This document shows, in pieces, positions 17,279 through 26,512 of a stretch of 64,000 nt of DNA (position 1 is its first letter; each line of letters begins with the position of its first letter). This stretch comes from Rhodanobacteraceae bacterium. GTDB lineage: Bacteria; Pseudomonadota; Gammaproteobacteria; Xanthomonadales; Rhodanobacteraceae. The notes beneath the pieces were generated by a model. That model was not told where the DNA came from. It was given only the letters and a program-made list of their open reading frames with translations, and searched no databases. Where the stretch lies: contig CP126531.1 of the NCBI GenBank assembly GCA_030167125.1, positions 1,426,001-1,490,000 on the forward strand, written 5' to 3'. The translations under genes and the position numbers were made by a program.

Positions 17279-19171
17279 TCAGACGGCGAAGGCCCGCTCG
17301 CGGACCAGCCGGCAGGCCGCGGCGATGTCTTGTTGCATCGCGCGATCGCGATGCATGAATGCGATCGACTCGCGCAGGCGCGCATGCGCCGCGGCCACCG
17401 CTCCGCCCGGCCGGAACTCGCCGGCCTCCGCCAGTTGCGCGGCCAACGCCTGCAGCTCGGACTCGAACTGTACCCGCTGCGCATCCGCCGCAGGCGGCGC
17501 ATTGTGGATCTTGGCCGACAACGCCTGCCAACCGCCTTTCGCGGCCAGACGCCGCGCCGCATCGAGCATGTCGTTGCGGTAATCCAGCGCCTGCGCCGCG
17601 GTGTACAGCTCCAGCGCCAGCACGTCGGCGAGGTCGCGCGTCATGTCCAGCACCTGACGCGCTTCGTTGGCGCCCATCGACACGTGGTCTTCGGCGTTGG
17701 CGCTGGTCGGGATCGAATACACGCTGGCCGGGTGCGCGCGCGTGGCCAGATCGTTCACCAGCGCCGCCGCGGTGTACTGCACGATCATGAAACCGGAATC
17801 GGTGCCGTCCTCGTTGCCGGTAAGGAACGCGGGCAGCCCATCGTTGGTCGCGGGATCGACCAGCTTGTTGAGCCGGCGTTCGGAGATCGAAGCCAGCACC
17901 GGGATCGCCGCCTTCACGTAGCTCATTGCCAGCGCCAGCGGCATGCCGTGGAAATGACCCGCGGAGATGACCTGCTCTTCGATGTATTGCGCGTTCTCGG
18001 CATCCGGGAAGATCAGCGGATTGTCGGTGACCGCGTTCAGTTCGACGTCGATCACGCGGCACGCCTGCGCCCACGCGTCACGCACCGCGCCGTGCACCTG
18101 CGGCATGCAGCGCAGGCAGTAGGCGTCCTGCGGCTGGTGTTTCTTGCCACCCTTGAACGGCAGGAAGCGCTGGTAGAACGCCTCGCGTCCGTGGCGCTTG
18201 TCGGCCGGCACCCACTCCCAGCGGATGTCGAAAGACAGCGCCTGGTCTTCCGGCGCCGTCCAGGCCCGCGCGGTCCAGGTGCGGAAACGCGGAACCAGGT
18301 GATAGGGAATGTCGATGAGCGTCGAACCCTTGAGCAGTTGGCGTACGTGCTTCGCGGCGGCGACTTGTCCCGGATGCGGGCGCAACGCATGCACTTCTTC
18401 GCGCAGCGCGCCGCTGCGGCCCGCGAATGCATCCAGCGTCATCGCCGCGGCCAGGTCCGCGACCCCGAGCAGGTATTCCAGTTCGTCCAGCGCCAGCACC
18501 GCGCTCGCCAGCATCTGCGCGGTGCCGTTGTTGAGCGCCAGGCCTTCCTTGAAGGAAAGCTTCACCGGCTGCAGCCCCGCGAGGCGCAAGGCTTCGTCGC
18601 CGGCCATGCGCTCGCCTGCGTAGAACGTTTCGCCACCGCCCAGCAGTACGATCGCCAAGTGCGAAAGCGGTGCGAGGTCGCCGCTCGCACCCACCGATCC
18701 TTTTGCGGGCACCACCGGCACAATGCCTGCGTTCAACATCGCTGCCAATGCTTTCAATGTTTCGACGCGAATGCCCGAGTGCCCACGCATCAGCGTGTTG
18801 ATGCGGATCGCCAGCATCGCGCGCACCACGTCGGGCGCCAGCGGTTCGCCCACACAAACTGCATGCGTGATGATGAGGTTGTGCTGCAATTCTTCGGGCA
18901 GGGTTTGGTCGCGCGGCTCGGGGTTCCCGCCCGGCAGTTCGTCGCGCGCGCGATGCGCGCCCAGCAACTTGTCGGCGTTACTGCCGAAACCAGTGGTGAC
19001 GCCGTAGATCGGCTCGCCGCAGCGCACCTTGTCGGCGATGAAATCGGCCGCGCGCTGCACCTTATCGAGTTGCGCAGCATCCAGTTCGACCTTCGCACCG
19101 CCGCGCGCAATCGCGACCACGTCGGCGCGCGTGAGATGGCTGCCGTCCAGCAACACTGTGTGTTCGTTCAT
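17279..19171 (-). CDS. hutH: Histidine ammonia-lyase (long form)
   Basis: MIO-dependent ammonia-lyase converting histidine to urocanate and ammonia, 630 residues against about 510 in typical HutH. The MIO tripeptide Ala162-Ser163-Gly164 is in KGSVGASGDLAPLSH. Tyr56 (PIYGVTTGFG) and LALNNGTAQM are conserved. The selectivity pair is Thr102-His103, closer to the Ser-His of histidine lyases than to the Phe-Leu or His-Leu of phenylalanine/tyrosine lyases. An extra segment of about 60 residues lies near 284-346. The start ATG 19171 gives the family N-terminus. No other hut genes are nearby. A different aromatic amino acid as substrate is possible. Confidence 0.82.
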   Translation of the reverse strand: MNEHTVLLDGSHLTRADVVAIARGGAKVELDAAQLDKVQRAADFIADKVRCGEPIYGVTTGFGSNADKLLGAHRARDELPGGNPEPRDQTLPEELQHNLIITHAVCVGEPLAPDVVRAMLAIRINTLMRGHSGIRVETLKALAAMLNAGIVPVVPAKGSVGASGDLAPLSHLAIVLLGGGETFYAGERMAGDEALRLAGLQPVKLSFKEGLALNNGTAQMLASAVLALDELEYLLGVADLAAAMTLDAFAGRSGALREEVHALRPHPGQVAAAKHVRQLLKGSTLIDIPYHLVPRFRTWTARAWTAPEDQALSFDIRWEWVPADKRHGREAFYQRFLPFKGGKKHQPQDAYCLRCMPQVHGAVRDAWAQACRVIDVELNAVTDNPLIFPDAENAQYIEEQVISAGHFHGMPLALAMSYVKAAIPVLASISERRLNKLVDPATNDGLPAFLTGNEDGTDSGFMIVQYTAAALVNDLATRAHPASVYSIPTSANAEDHVSMGANEARQVLDMTRDLADVLALELYTAAQALDYRNDMLDAARRLAAKGGWQALSAKIHNAPPAADAQRVQFESELQALAAQLAEAGEFRPGGAVAAAHARLRESIAFMHRDRAMQQDIAAACRLVRERAFAV

Positions 19172-19195
19172 TACGACTCGCTTGAGAAAAGTGCC

Positions 19196-19221
19196 GTCAT
19201 TCCCGCGAAAGCGGGAATCCA
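19196..19221 (+). repeat. dRS3-like palindromic repeat, left copy
   Basis: 26-bp unit containing ATTCCC-N8-GGGAAT, the form of the Neisseria dRS3 repeat. It is the near-exact inverted partner of the unit at 19547-19572 (one mismatch), and the two flank a small GIY-YIG gene. Confidence 0.8.
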
Positions 19222-19231
19222 AATTCAACCG

Positions 19232-19528
19232 CTAGTCATCCAGCAACTCATCCCACAGGTCGCGCCATTCGGGATTGCGGTTCTCAATCAATTCCAGCTT
19301 CCATGCCCGATTCCACTTCTTGATCTGTGTCTCGCGCTGAATGGCGGATGGAAAGTCCGGCAACCATTCGTACCAAACCAGTCGCTTGATGCCATACCTT
19401 TTCGTGAAACCTTCAACCTGCCCTTCACGATGTTCCCAAACTCGCAACTTGAGGTTTCCAGTAACACCGACGTACAACGTGCCGCGCTCTCTACTCGCAA
19501 GAATGTAAACGGCTGGTTGTTTGCTCAT
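19232..19528 (-). CDS. GIY-YIG nuclease domain protein
   Basis: Stand-alone GIY-YIG superfamily protein (COG2827 type), 98 residues. The signature is split as VYILASRERGTLYVGVTGN near the N-terminus. Other conserved parts are LRVWEHREGQ (catalytic Arg/His region) and AIQRETQIKKW (catalytic Glu). The start ATG 19528 has GAGAGG upstream. It is bracketed by inverted 26-bp repeats and sits alone between hutH and hisS. Such proteins are common in bacteria but their role is not established. Confidence 0.85.
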   Translation of the reverse strand: MSKQPAVYILASRERGTLYVGVTGNLKLRVWEHREGQVEGFTKRYGIKRLVWYEWLPDFPSAIQRETQIKKWNRAWKLELIENRNPEWRDLWDELLDD

Positions 19529-19546
19529 CCGTGAACCTCTCGACAA

Positions 19547-19572
19547 TGGATTCCCGCTTGCGCGGGAATGAC
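19547..19572 (-). repeat. dRS3-like palindromic repeat, right copy
   Basis: Inverted counterpart of 19196-19221, again ATTCCC-N8-GGGAAT. The interval 19196-19572 therefore looks like a 377-bp unit with inverted termini around the GIY-YIG gene. Confidence 0.8.
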
Positions 19573-19593
19573 GTCAAAAGAAGATTCGCCAAA

Positions 19594-20976
19594 CTAGCGT
19601 GTCGGAGCCAGCACCTCTTCCTGCGCCAGTTCCACGCGCAATGATTTCACCAATTCCGCGCGCGGCACCTCGAACTGGTCGCAGCGACGCAAATCCTTCA
19701 CCGCCACCGCGCCGCGCGCGATTTCATCTTCGCCCGCCACGACCGCGAAACGGATGCCGGCGCGGTCGGCATATTTCAATTGCTTGCCCAGCTTGCCGCC
19801 TTCCAAGGCGACTTCGGTGGCGATGCCCGCGTCGCGCAATTCCTTCGCGATCGCAAGGCACGCCGGCAGTTGCGCGGCATCCATCTGCGTCACCAGCACC
19901 TGCACGCTGCTGTCGGCGGTCTTCAGCAATCCGGCTTCGCGCAACTGCCAGAACAGGCGCGTCAGGCCGATCGAGATTCCGACGCCCGGCAGCGTGGACC
20001 TGGTGTAATTCGCCGCGAGGTTGTCGTAACGTCCGCCGGAACAGATCGAACCGATGTCGGGGTGATCGTTCAACGTCGTTTCATACACGGTGCCGGTGTA
20101 GTAATCGAGGCCGCGCGCGATGGAAAGATTCAACGCGAATGCCGATTCCGGCACGCCGAATGCGGCGACCGTATCCAGCACTTCACGCAGTTCCGCCCGG
20201 CCCTGTTCGAACGTTTCGCTGCCGCTGCCGAGTGCTTCGAGCTTCGCGTGCGCGTCGGCCAGCGATGTCGAACGCACCTCGACGAAGCGCATGACCCTGT
20301 CCGCGGCTTCGGCGGAAAGCCCGAACTGCTCACCGGTCAGCACGCCGCGCACGTGATCGGCGCCGCGCTTGTCCAGCTTGTCCACTTCGCGCAGCACCAG
20401 CATCTGCTTTTCGCCGTCGCCGATGCCGAGTCCTTCGAAGAAGCCGCGCATCAGCTTGCGGTTGTTGAGCTGGATCGTGAACGCGCCGATGTCGAGTGCG
20501 CGGAACACCGCGTGGATCACCGCCGGAATCTCGGCGTCGTAGCGGATCGACAAGCTGTCCTTGCCGATCACGTCGATGTCGCACTGGTAGAACTCGCGGA
20601 AACGCCCGCGCTGCGCGCGTTCGCCGCGGTACACGCGCTGCATCTGGTAGCGGCGGAACGGGAACGCCAGCTCTCGCTCGTGTTCGGCCACGTAGCGCGC
20701 CAGCGGCACCGTCAGGTCGAAGCGCAGCGCGTGTTCGGGCCGACCGGCCTGTTCCAGCGCGCCCGTCGATTGCACGAAATACACCTGCCGCTCGGTCTCG
20801 CCACCGCTCTTGGTCAAGAGGATGTCGGCGAACTCGATCGCCGGCGTTTCGATCGGCAGGAATCCGTACACCTCGAAACCGCGACGGATCGTGTCCAGCA
20901 TGCGCTGGAACGCGATCTGCTCGCGCGGCAACAGTTCCAGCGTGCCGGGCATCGTGCGGGGCGTGGTCAGCGCCAT
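19594..20976 (-). CDS. hisS: Histidyl-tRNA synthetase
   Basis: Class II aminoacyl-tRNA synthetase charging tRNA-His, 460 residues. Motif 2 is in [19 protein letters not shown] and the histidine-A motif in [13 protein letters not shown]. Motif 3 is in [12 protein letters not shown], and the anticodon-binding domain covers about 355-460. The sequence type ([13 protein letters not shown]) differs from the E. coli form and matches the eukaryote-like variant I associate with Xanthomonas. The start ATG 20976 is chosen because upstream residues are unconserved. Confidence 0.95.
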   Translation of the reverse strand: MALTTPRTMPGTLELLPREQIAFQRMLDTIRRGFEVYGFLPIETPAIEFADILLTKSGGETERQVYFVQSTGALEQAGRPEHALRFDLTVPLARYVAEHERELAFPFRRYQMQRVYRGERAQRGRFREFYQCDIDVIGKDSLSIRYDAEIPAVIHAVFRALDIGAFTIQLNNRKLMRGFFEGLGIGDGEKQMLVLREVDKLDKRGADHVRGVLTGEQFGLSAEAADRVMRFVEVRSTSLADAHAKLEALGSGSETFEQGRAELREVLDTVAAFGVPESAFALNLSIARGLDYYTGTVYETTLNDHPDIGSICSGGRYDNLAANYTRSTLPGVGISIGLTRLFWQLREAGLLKTADSSVQVLVTQMDAAQLPACLAIAKELRDAGIATEVALEGGKLGKQLKYADRAGIRFAVVAGEDEIARGAVAVKDLRRCDQFEVPRAELVKSLRVELAQEEVLAPTR

Positions 20977-21095
20977 GGCGAGGTCTCTTGCCAAAACCGC
21001 AAGATTACCAGCGCGCGGCGCCATCTTGCGCGGGCGAAGCGGCGCCAAGTATCATTTGCGGCTCGCTGCGGAGCGATCAGCCCCGCGCGGACCGT

Positions 21096-21172
21096 CGGGG
21101 TGTAGCTCAGCCTGGTAGAGCGCTACGTTCGGGACGTAGAAGTCGCAGGTTCAAATCCTGTCTCCCCGACCA
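21096..21172 (+). tRNA. tRNA-Pro (CGG)
   Basis: 77-nt cloverleaf with encoded CCA. The acceptor stem starts CGGGG and closes with CCCCG. The anticodon loop TTCGGGA gives anticodon CGG, with a T arm of CAGG TTCAAAT CCTG. It is very similar to E. coli proK. It is transcribed divergently from hisS. Confidence 0.97.
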
Positions 21173-21302
21173 ATGACTGCAGAGGATCCACCTGCCTCAG
21201 CGCCCATTCGGCTGTTTGGTGTTGCTGGTGGATTCCTTCTCGAAGTGAGCCGTTGCCGCCGGCTTCCACAAGTCTCGAACAGCTGGCGAAACGAACGCGC
21301 CC

Positions 21303-21671
21303 TCACATCGTATGCGTAGGCTTGTCCCCGCCCTGCAGGCCGGCCAGCAAGGTTTCGATCTTGGTGCGCGCGTTGTCGCCGTCGGCGCTTTCGGCGAATT
21401 GCACGCCGATGCCGGCGGGACGGTTGCCCTGCGCCGCGATCGGGGTGATCCAGACGACGCGGCCGGTGGTGGCGACGCGTTCGGTTTCCTCGGGCAGGGT
21501 CATCAAGAGGAACACTTCGTCGCCGAGGTTGTAGCGCTTGTTGGTGGGCACGAACAGGCCGCCGCCCTTCACGAACGACATGTACGACTGGTACAGCGTG
21601 TGTTTGTCCTTGATGACGACCGGCAGGATGCCTTGACTGCCCATGCCGCCTGCACCACCTGACATTGCCAT
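21303..21671 (-). CDS. pilZ: Type IV pilus PilZ protein
   Basis: Single-domain PilZ protein of 122 residues, of the PilZ/TfpZ type needed for type IV pilus biogenesis. Conserved parts are VIKDKHTLYQSYMSFVKGGG, FVPTNKRYNLGDEVFLL and PAGIGVQF. The canonical c-di-GMP RxxxR/DxSxxG motifs are absent, as is usual for the pilus-type PilZ. ATG 21671 has GAGGAG at good spacing; a second in-frame ATG lies two codons in. Near holB and tmk, as in Pseudomonas and Xanthomonas. Confidence 0.9.
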   Translation of the reverse strand: MAMSGGAGGMGSQGILPVVIKDKHTLYQSYMSFVKGGGLFVPTNKRYNLGDEVFLLMTLPEETERVATTGRVVWITPIAAQGNRPAGIGVQFAESADGDNARTKIETLLAGLQGGDKPTHTM

Positions 21672-21723
21672 CGGCCGCTCCTCGAAACCCGAGCGCCAGC
21701 TTGCCGCCACTGCCCCGCCGCGG

Positions 21724-22710
21724 TCAAGCGAGCGGCGCGCCGAACCGGCACCAGCCCCAGCCGTCGAACACCCACGGCGAGGGCAACGGGCAATAAAGCT
21801 TGACGTAGTATGGGGGCCGCAACACGCGCGTGGTGCGCGCGGCCGGACTGCCATCGCGCCAGAACAGGTTGGCGCCGCCCCGCGGGTGCAGCGGTACGCG
21901 TTCGCCGCCGCCGGCGTCCACCGCAAGCAATGCCAGCCACGGACGCAACGCACGCGGCGGCTGCCACGGCAGGTTCGGGCCTGCGCGGTCGTGTGAATCG
22001 AGTCCCGCTACGAAGGTTTCGGTGGCGGTCGCGAAGCGCAGCATGCGCCCGCGGCTCAATGCGATCTGGCTGGCGTGCGCTTCGATGGCTTCGCGCTTGG
22101 CTTGCCGCTCCGTTTCATCCAGCGTGAAAACGGCGCGGCAGGGCACGCCGGGCTGCGAGCGGCCATGCAGCAGGTAACCGAGGCAGGCCGGCTTGGCCAC
22201 GCCCGGCATCGACTGGAACACCATTTCCACCAGCACGTGGATGGCGCTGTGGTCGGGATGCCGATCGACCAGATCCGGCAGCACCAGCACGGTCGGCCGT
22301 TCGCGCTCGAGCAGCGCGCGTAACGCGGACAACATCGCGTCGGTGTCGTCCAGCAGCTTCCAGGTCACGCCGCCGTCGGGCCAGCCGAGGCGATGCACGC
22401 GCACGTCTTCCGCGCCGAGTTCGCGCAGCGCGGCGTCGGCTTCGCCGCGGCGGCGCGCAGCCCACGCGAGCCGTTGGCGCGGACCGATCCACACGCGGCG
22501 TTCCAGCACGCGTTGCGGCCACGGATTGTTCTCGCCGTCGGTGGCGAACACGACGCTCACGGGCGCGCCGCATGCCAGCGCGCGCTGGATCAGGCCGCCC
22601 GCCGCCAGCGATTCGTCGTCGGGGTGCGGCGCCAGCACCATCAGCCGGGCGCCGGGACGCCTCAGCAGTGCGTCGGGATCGAGCAGGTCTGAAGGCTTTT
22701 CCAGGCGCAA
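21724..22710 (-). CDS. PIG-L/LmbE-family deacetylase
   Basis: Predicted Zn-dependent N-deacetylase of the PIG-L family, 328 residues. Zn ligands are in VLAPHPDDESLAAGG (about 24-38) and in LVDRHPDHSAIH (about 150). No ATG or GTG is in frame at the N-terminus; I take the TTG at 22710, with AAGGA 8 nt upstream, and confidence in the exact start is modest. It sits between holB and pilZ, where most relatives have nothing. Candidate substrates are N-acetylated sugars of glycolipids or small thiols, with no evidence to choose. Confidence 0.8.
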   Translation of the reverse strand: MRLEKPSDLLDPDALLRRPGARLMVLAPHPDDESLAAGGLIQRALACGAPVSVVFATDGENNPWPQRVLERRVWIGPRQRLAWAARRRGEADAALRELGAEDVRVHRLGWPDGGVTWKLLDDTDAMLSALRALLERERPTVLVLPDLVDRHPDHSAIHVLVEMVFQSMPGVAKPACLGYLLHGRSQPGVPCRAVFTLDETERQAKREAIEAHASQIALSRGRMLRFATATETFVAGLDSHDRAGPNLPWQPPRALRPWLALLAVDAGGGERVPLHPRGGANLFWRDGSPAARTTRVLRPPYYVKLYCPLPSPWVFDGWGWCRFGAPLA

Positions 22711-22812
22711 GCGGATGTTCCTTGGCCACCGCGACGGGCGGCGCAACCGGAGCGCGATTGTGCCCGCGCGCGCTTGACCATGCACTGACCGGTGTGCACG
22801 CGAATCCTCCTG

Positions 22813-22875
22813 GTGGGAGCGGACCACGCCGTGGCCGACGCGCAAAAGCCATTCGCAGCCGTGAGCCGCTCCTAC
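22813..22875. repeat. REP-like imperfect palindrome
   Basis: Arms GTGGGAGCGG (22813-22822) and CCGCTCCTAC (22866-22875) face each other, with partly complementary sequence inside. It lies between holB and the PIG-L gene. This resembles repetitive extragenic palindromes with GTAG/GTGG heads. Confidence 0.55.
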
Positions 22876-23861
22876 ACGCGCGGCACGCCATCCAGCCATT
22901 CGAACAACGCGAGGTCCGCGCGCAACGGACCATTGAGCAGCGCGCGCAGCCGGTTGGCACTGGCAAAGCGCTCGGCCAGCACCTCGTCGTTCCAGCCTGG
23001 ATCGAAGCGCGCCTTGCCGCCCTTCGCGCGCGCGTGCAGCGCACTTTCCAGCAGGCGCGCGGCCTGGTCGAGGCGCTGGCCCGGTTCGTCGCCGGCCCAG
23101 GTCTTGCCGATTTCGCGCGCGTGCGCGCGGCCGGCGGCCAGCGCCAGCAGGTCGCGCGCGACTTCCTGGCGGCGCTGCATTCCACCCTGCTCCGCCAGCA
23201 GCCAGGCCTGGCCGGGATTGCCGCCCGCCGCGGCCAGCACGGATTCGGCCGACTCGACGCCGCGCGCGGACAACCAGGCCAAGGCTTCGTCGTGCGACGG
23301 CACCGCGAAATCGAGCCGCTGGCAGCGGCTGCGGATCGTGGCGCCGAGCCGCCACGGCTGGTCGGCGACCAGCACGATCAGGCTGGCGTCGCTAGGTTCT
23401 TCCAGTGTCTTCAGCAGCGCGTTCTGCGCGGGCGCGTTCATCGCGTCGGCGGGATCGATCACCGCGACCTGCCAGCCGTCGAGCTGGCTGGCCATCGCAA
23501 GCCGCGACGACAAATCGCGGATCTGGTCGATCAGGATTTCCTTGCGCAGCTTGCCGGTCTTTTCGTTGACTTCCAGCGTCACCAGCATGCGATCCGGATG
23601 CGTGCCGGCTGCAAGCAACTTGCAAGCCTTGCAGCTTCCGCAGGCGTTCCCGTCGCGCGTCGATTCGCACAGGCGCGCGCGCACGAAGGCTTCGGTCAGC
23701 GCGCGCTTGCCCAGACCCGATGGCCCGCACAGCAACAGCGCGTGCGGCAGCGTGCCGTTGGCGGCGCGCGCGGCCAGCACGTTCCACTGCGCGCGGCACC
23801 ACGACGGCAACGGGTCGCCGGGCGCGATCGCGACGGCGGCGGCTTCTTCTTCCTCGCTCAT
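22872..23861 (-). CDS. holB: DNA polymerase III delta' subunit
   Basis: Clamp-loader subunit of the AAA+ family, 329 residues. The P-loop is in [14 protein letters not shown] (about 44-57). A zinc module has four Cys in [17 protein letters not shown]. Sensor-1-like [18 protein letters not shown] and the SRC motif (IRSRCQRL) are present. The start ATG 23861 overlaps the tmk stop. With dnaX at 42 kb, two clamp-loader genes are in this window. Confidence 0.92.
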   Translation of the reverse strand: MSEEEEAAAVAIAPGDPLPSWCRAQWNVLAARAANGTLPHALLLCGPSGLGKRALTEAFVRARLCESTRDGNACGSCKACKLLAAGTHPDRMLVTLEVNEKTGKLRKEILIDQIRDLSSRLAMASQLDGWQVAVIDPADAMNAPAQNALLKTLEEPSDASLIVLVADQPWRLGATIRSRCQRLDFAVPSHDEALAWLSARGVESAESVLAAAGGNPGQAWLLAEQGGMQRRQEVARDLLALAAGRAHAREIGKTWAGDEPGQRLDQAARLLESALHARAKGGKARFDPGWNDEVLAERFASANRLRALLNGPLRADLALFEWLDGVPRV

Positions 23862-24508
23862 GCGGTTGACCTCGCGCGCAAGTCTTCGATCGCGGCGATC
23901 GACGCGGCGAGCACGTCGGCGGCAGGTAACGACGCGTCGATCACCCGGAAACGCATCGGCTCCGCTTGCGCGCGTGCGCGATACACGGCGCGCACGCGTT
24001 CGAAGAAATCGTCGCGCTCGGCTTCGATGCGGTCGGCGCCGCCGCGCTGGCTTGCACGCGCACGCCCATCCGCGACCGGCAAATCCAGCAGCAAGGTCAG
24101 GTCGGGCTTCAGGCCCGCCGTCGCAATGCGCTCCAGCTCGGCAATGCGCGCCATGTCCACGCCGCGGCCGCCGCCCTGGTACGCGTAACTCGCGTCGGTG
24201 AAGCGGTCGCACAACACCCAGCGGCCGGACGTGAGCGCGGGCTGCAGCACGTCGCGCACCAGTTGCGCGCGCGCCGCGAACATCAGCAGCAATTCGGTTT
24301 CCGCGGCCAGGCCACGATGCGCGGGATCGAGCACCAGCGCGCGCACGGCTTCGCCCACCGGCGTGCCGCCGGGCTCGCGCGTGTACACCACGTCCAGGCC
24401 GGTGCGCGCCAGATGTTCGCGCAGGCCGGCCACGAGCGTGCTCTTGCCCGCGCCTTCGCCGCCTTCCAGCGTGACCAGCCGGCCGCGGGCGGTTTGCGCC
24501 GGAGTCAT
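23858..24508 (-). CDS. tmk: Thymidylate kinase
   Basis: dTMP kinase, 216 residues, making dTDP for DNA synthesis. The P-loop is [13 protein letters not shown] (about 12-24), the DR(F/Y) motif is in [19 protein letters not shown], and the lid region is [14 protein letters not shown]. The start ATG 24508 gives the conserved N-terminus; upstream in-frame codons are translated repeat DNA. It is coupled to holB and separated from mltG by a repeat-filled spacer. Confidence 0.95.
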   Translation of the reverse strand: MTPAQTARGRLVTLEGGEGAGKSTLVAGLREHLARTGLDVVYTREPGGTPVGEAVRALVLDPAHRGLAAETELLLMFAARAQLVRDVLQPALTSGRWVLCDRFTDASYAYQGGGRGVDMARIAELERIATAGLKPDLTLLLDLPVADGRARASQRGGADRIEAERDDFFERVRAVYRARAQAEPMRFRVIDASLPAADVLAASIAAIEDLRARSTA

Positions 24509-24525
24509 GCGCCACGCTCCGAAGG

Positions 24526-24645
24526 CATCCTCCCGCCGCTGCGCGGCGACCCCCTTCGTTCCGAAGGGGGTGATCGAATTTCGCCGCGATGATTTTTCAC
24601 CCCCTTCCAGAGGAAGGGGGTCGATGCGAAGCATCGGGGGGATGA
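24526..24645. repeat. CCCCCTTCC palindromic repeat pair (BIME-like)
   Basis: Two inverted copies of one repeat face each other. The right copy reads CCCCCTTCC-AGA-GGAAGGGGG (about 24600-24620), then CGATGC-GAA-GCATCG, then GGGGGATG. The left copy is in reverse: CCCCCTTCG/CGAAGGGGG, then CCGC-GCA-GCGG, then GAGGATG. The first hairpin is conserved and the second varies in sequence but not in pairing. Related units are at 39742 and 59523. Confidence 0.75.
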
Positions 24646-24656
24646 GGAGCGCCCGT

Positions 24657-25688
24657 TCACTGATTCTTCTTCCCGAGGATGTATTTCTTCACCGCCGCAT
24701 TCTGTTCGGCCAGCGTCGCCGAGAACACATGCGTGCCGTCGCCCTTGGCCACGAAGTACAACGCATCGCCCGGCGCGGGATGCAGCACAGCGTGGATCGC
24801 CGCGCGGCCGGGCAGCGCGATCGGCGTGGGCGGCAGGCCGTAACGCGTGTAGGTGTTGTAGGGCGTGTCGGTTTGCAGATCGACCTTGTGGATCTTGCCG
24901 GCGTATGCCGCGCCCATGCCGTAGATCACGCTGGGATCGGTTTCGAGTTTCATGCCGAGCTTGAGGCGGCGTTCGAACACGCCCGCGATTTCGGGACGTT
25001 CGGCGGGCACCGCGGTTTCTTTTTCGACCAGCGACGCCAGGATCAGCGCCTGATACGGCTGCTGCGGCCAGCTGGCCTTGTCGCGCTGCGCCCATTGTGC
25101 AGCGAGGAACGTTTGCATCGCCTTGTGCGCGCGCGCCAGCACGTCGAGGTCGGACATGCCGAGCACGTAATCATACGTATCGGGCATGAACTCGCCCTCG
25201 GGCGATTGGCTGGCGTCGTCCAGCCGTGCCATCACCTGCGCGTCGCTCAGTCCGTCGATGTCGTGCGCGAGTTTCGGCGCCTTCTGCAGTGCCTGCCGCA
25301 CCTGCGCGAACGACCAGCCGTCCACCAGCGTCACCCGATGATGCAGCACGCGGCCCGCCGCCATGTTCTCCAGCAACACCGTCGGCGTCATGCCCGGCGC
25401 CAGCGCGTATTCGCCGGCGTGCAAGCGGTTGGCGACGCCGAGCCGCCACGCCAGCGCGCGCCACAGCAGCGGCTGCGCGTCCGACAATTTTTCCTGGCGC
25501 AACTGCGCGACGATGCCGCTGAAGCCTTCGCCCTTGGCGATTTCAAGCGTTTGCCCGGTCGTACGGACGCTCAATGGCGTGCGCGTGAAATGCACGTAGC
25601 TGATGCCGCCCCACGCGATCGCGGCGACGATCGCCAGGACGATGACGATCGCCACGCTGCGCATCACGACGTTGCCCCGTGACCGCAT
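24657..25688 (-). CDS. mltG: Endolytic murein transglycosylase
   Basis: MltG (YceG), an inner-membrane lytic transglycosylase thought to cut nascent glycan strands and set their length, 343 residues. There is one N-terminal transmembrane helix at about 8-30 and a LysM-like region. The catalytic domain has Glu222 in [16 protein letters not shown], with [16 protein letters not shown] near the C-terminus. ATG 25688 overlaps the pabC stop by one base. Confidence 0.93.
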   Translation of the reverse strand: MRSRGNVVMRSVAIVIVLAIVAAIAWGGISYVHFTRTPLSVRTTGQTLEIAKGEGFSGIVAQLRQEKLSDAQPLLWRALAWRLGVANRLHAGEYALAPGMTPTVLLENMAAGRVLHHRVTLVDGWSFAQVRQALQKAPKLAHDIDGLSDAQVMARLDDASQSPEGEFMPDTYDYVLGMSDLDVLARAHKAMQTFLAAQWAQRDKASWPQQPYQALILASLVEKETAVPAERPEIAGVFERRLKLGMKLETDPSVIYGMGAAYAGKIHKVDLQTDTPYNTYTRYGLPPTPIALPGRAAIHAVLHPAPGDALYFVAKGDGTHVFSATLAEQNAAVKKYILGKKNQ

Positions 25689-26512
25689 CACGCGTCGCCT
25701 CCCGGGAATCCCAGCGCGTGCCATTGCGCCTGCGCGGCACGCGCGTGGCGGCCAACCCGCAGCGCGCGCTCGTCGAGCGCGCGCACCGGCAACACGCCGC
25801 GCACGCTGGAGGTGAGGAACAGTTCATCGGCCCGCATCAAGTCTTCCTTCGTCGTCGTCTGCACACGCACATCCGGCAGGGCTTCCAGCAACGCGCCGCG
25901 CAACACGCCCGCGACACCGCACGCATCGACCGGCGGCGTCCGCAGCACGCCGTCGATGGCGGCGAACACGTTGGCCGCCGTCGCCGACACCAGATTATCC
26001 GCGTGGTCGAACGTCAAGCCTTCGATCACGTCCGCGTCCGACCATTCCGCGCGCGCGAGCACCTGTTCGAGCCGATTCAGATGCTTGATGCCGGCGAGCC
26101 TCGGCTGTGCCGCAAGCCGCAATGCGCAACAGCGTACCCGGATTCCATCGCGGTACCAATCCGCCGGCAGCCGCGGCGCTGGAAACGCGGCGACGATGCG
26201 CGTTGCGTTCGCCGTCACCGACGGCGCGTAACCGCGCTCGCCGATGCCGCGCGTCAGGATGATCTTCACCACGGCGTCCGGCGATCCTTCGACGACGCGC
26301 GCGAATTCATCTGCAAGCGTTTCGATCTCCGGCGCGGGCAAGCCTAGTCGCGCGCAGCCATCATGCAGACGCGCCATGTGGCGCGCCCACAGCGGCGCCA
26401 CGCCGTTGATCGCACGAATCGTCTCGAACAAACCGTCGCCGTAGGCCATGCCGCGATCCAGCGCGGACACGCGGTCTCCTTCGACACCATTGACCAGGAT
26501 GCGTGCCGTCAT
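25688..26512 (-). CDS. pabC: Aminodeoxychorismate lyase
   Basis: PLP fold-type IV enzyme, 274 residues, releasing p-aminobenzoate and pyruvate from aminodeoxychorismate for folate synthesis. The catalytic Lys is in LAGIKHLNRLEQV. Other landmarks are MAYGDGLFETIR and LVSATAANVFA. It overlaps pabB by ATGA and touches mltG. It sits in the conserved gene order between fabF and mltG. Confidence 0.93.
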   Translation of the reverse strand: MTARILVNGVEGDRVSALDRGMAYGDGLFETIRAINGVAPLWARHMARLHDGCARLGLPAPEIETLADEFARVVEGSPDAVVKIILTRGIGERGYAPSVTANATRIVAAFPAPRLPADWYRDGIRVRCCALRLAAQPRLAGIKHLNRLEQVLARAEWSDADVIEGLTFDHADNLVSATAANVFAAIDGVLRTPPVDACGVAGVLRGALLEALPDVRVQTTTKEDLMRADELFLTSSVRGVLPVRALDERALRVGRHARAAQAQWHALGFPGGDA

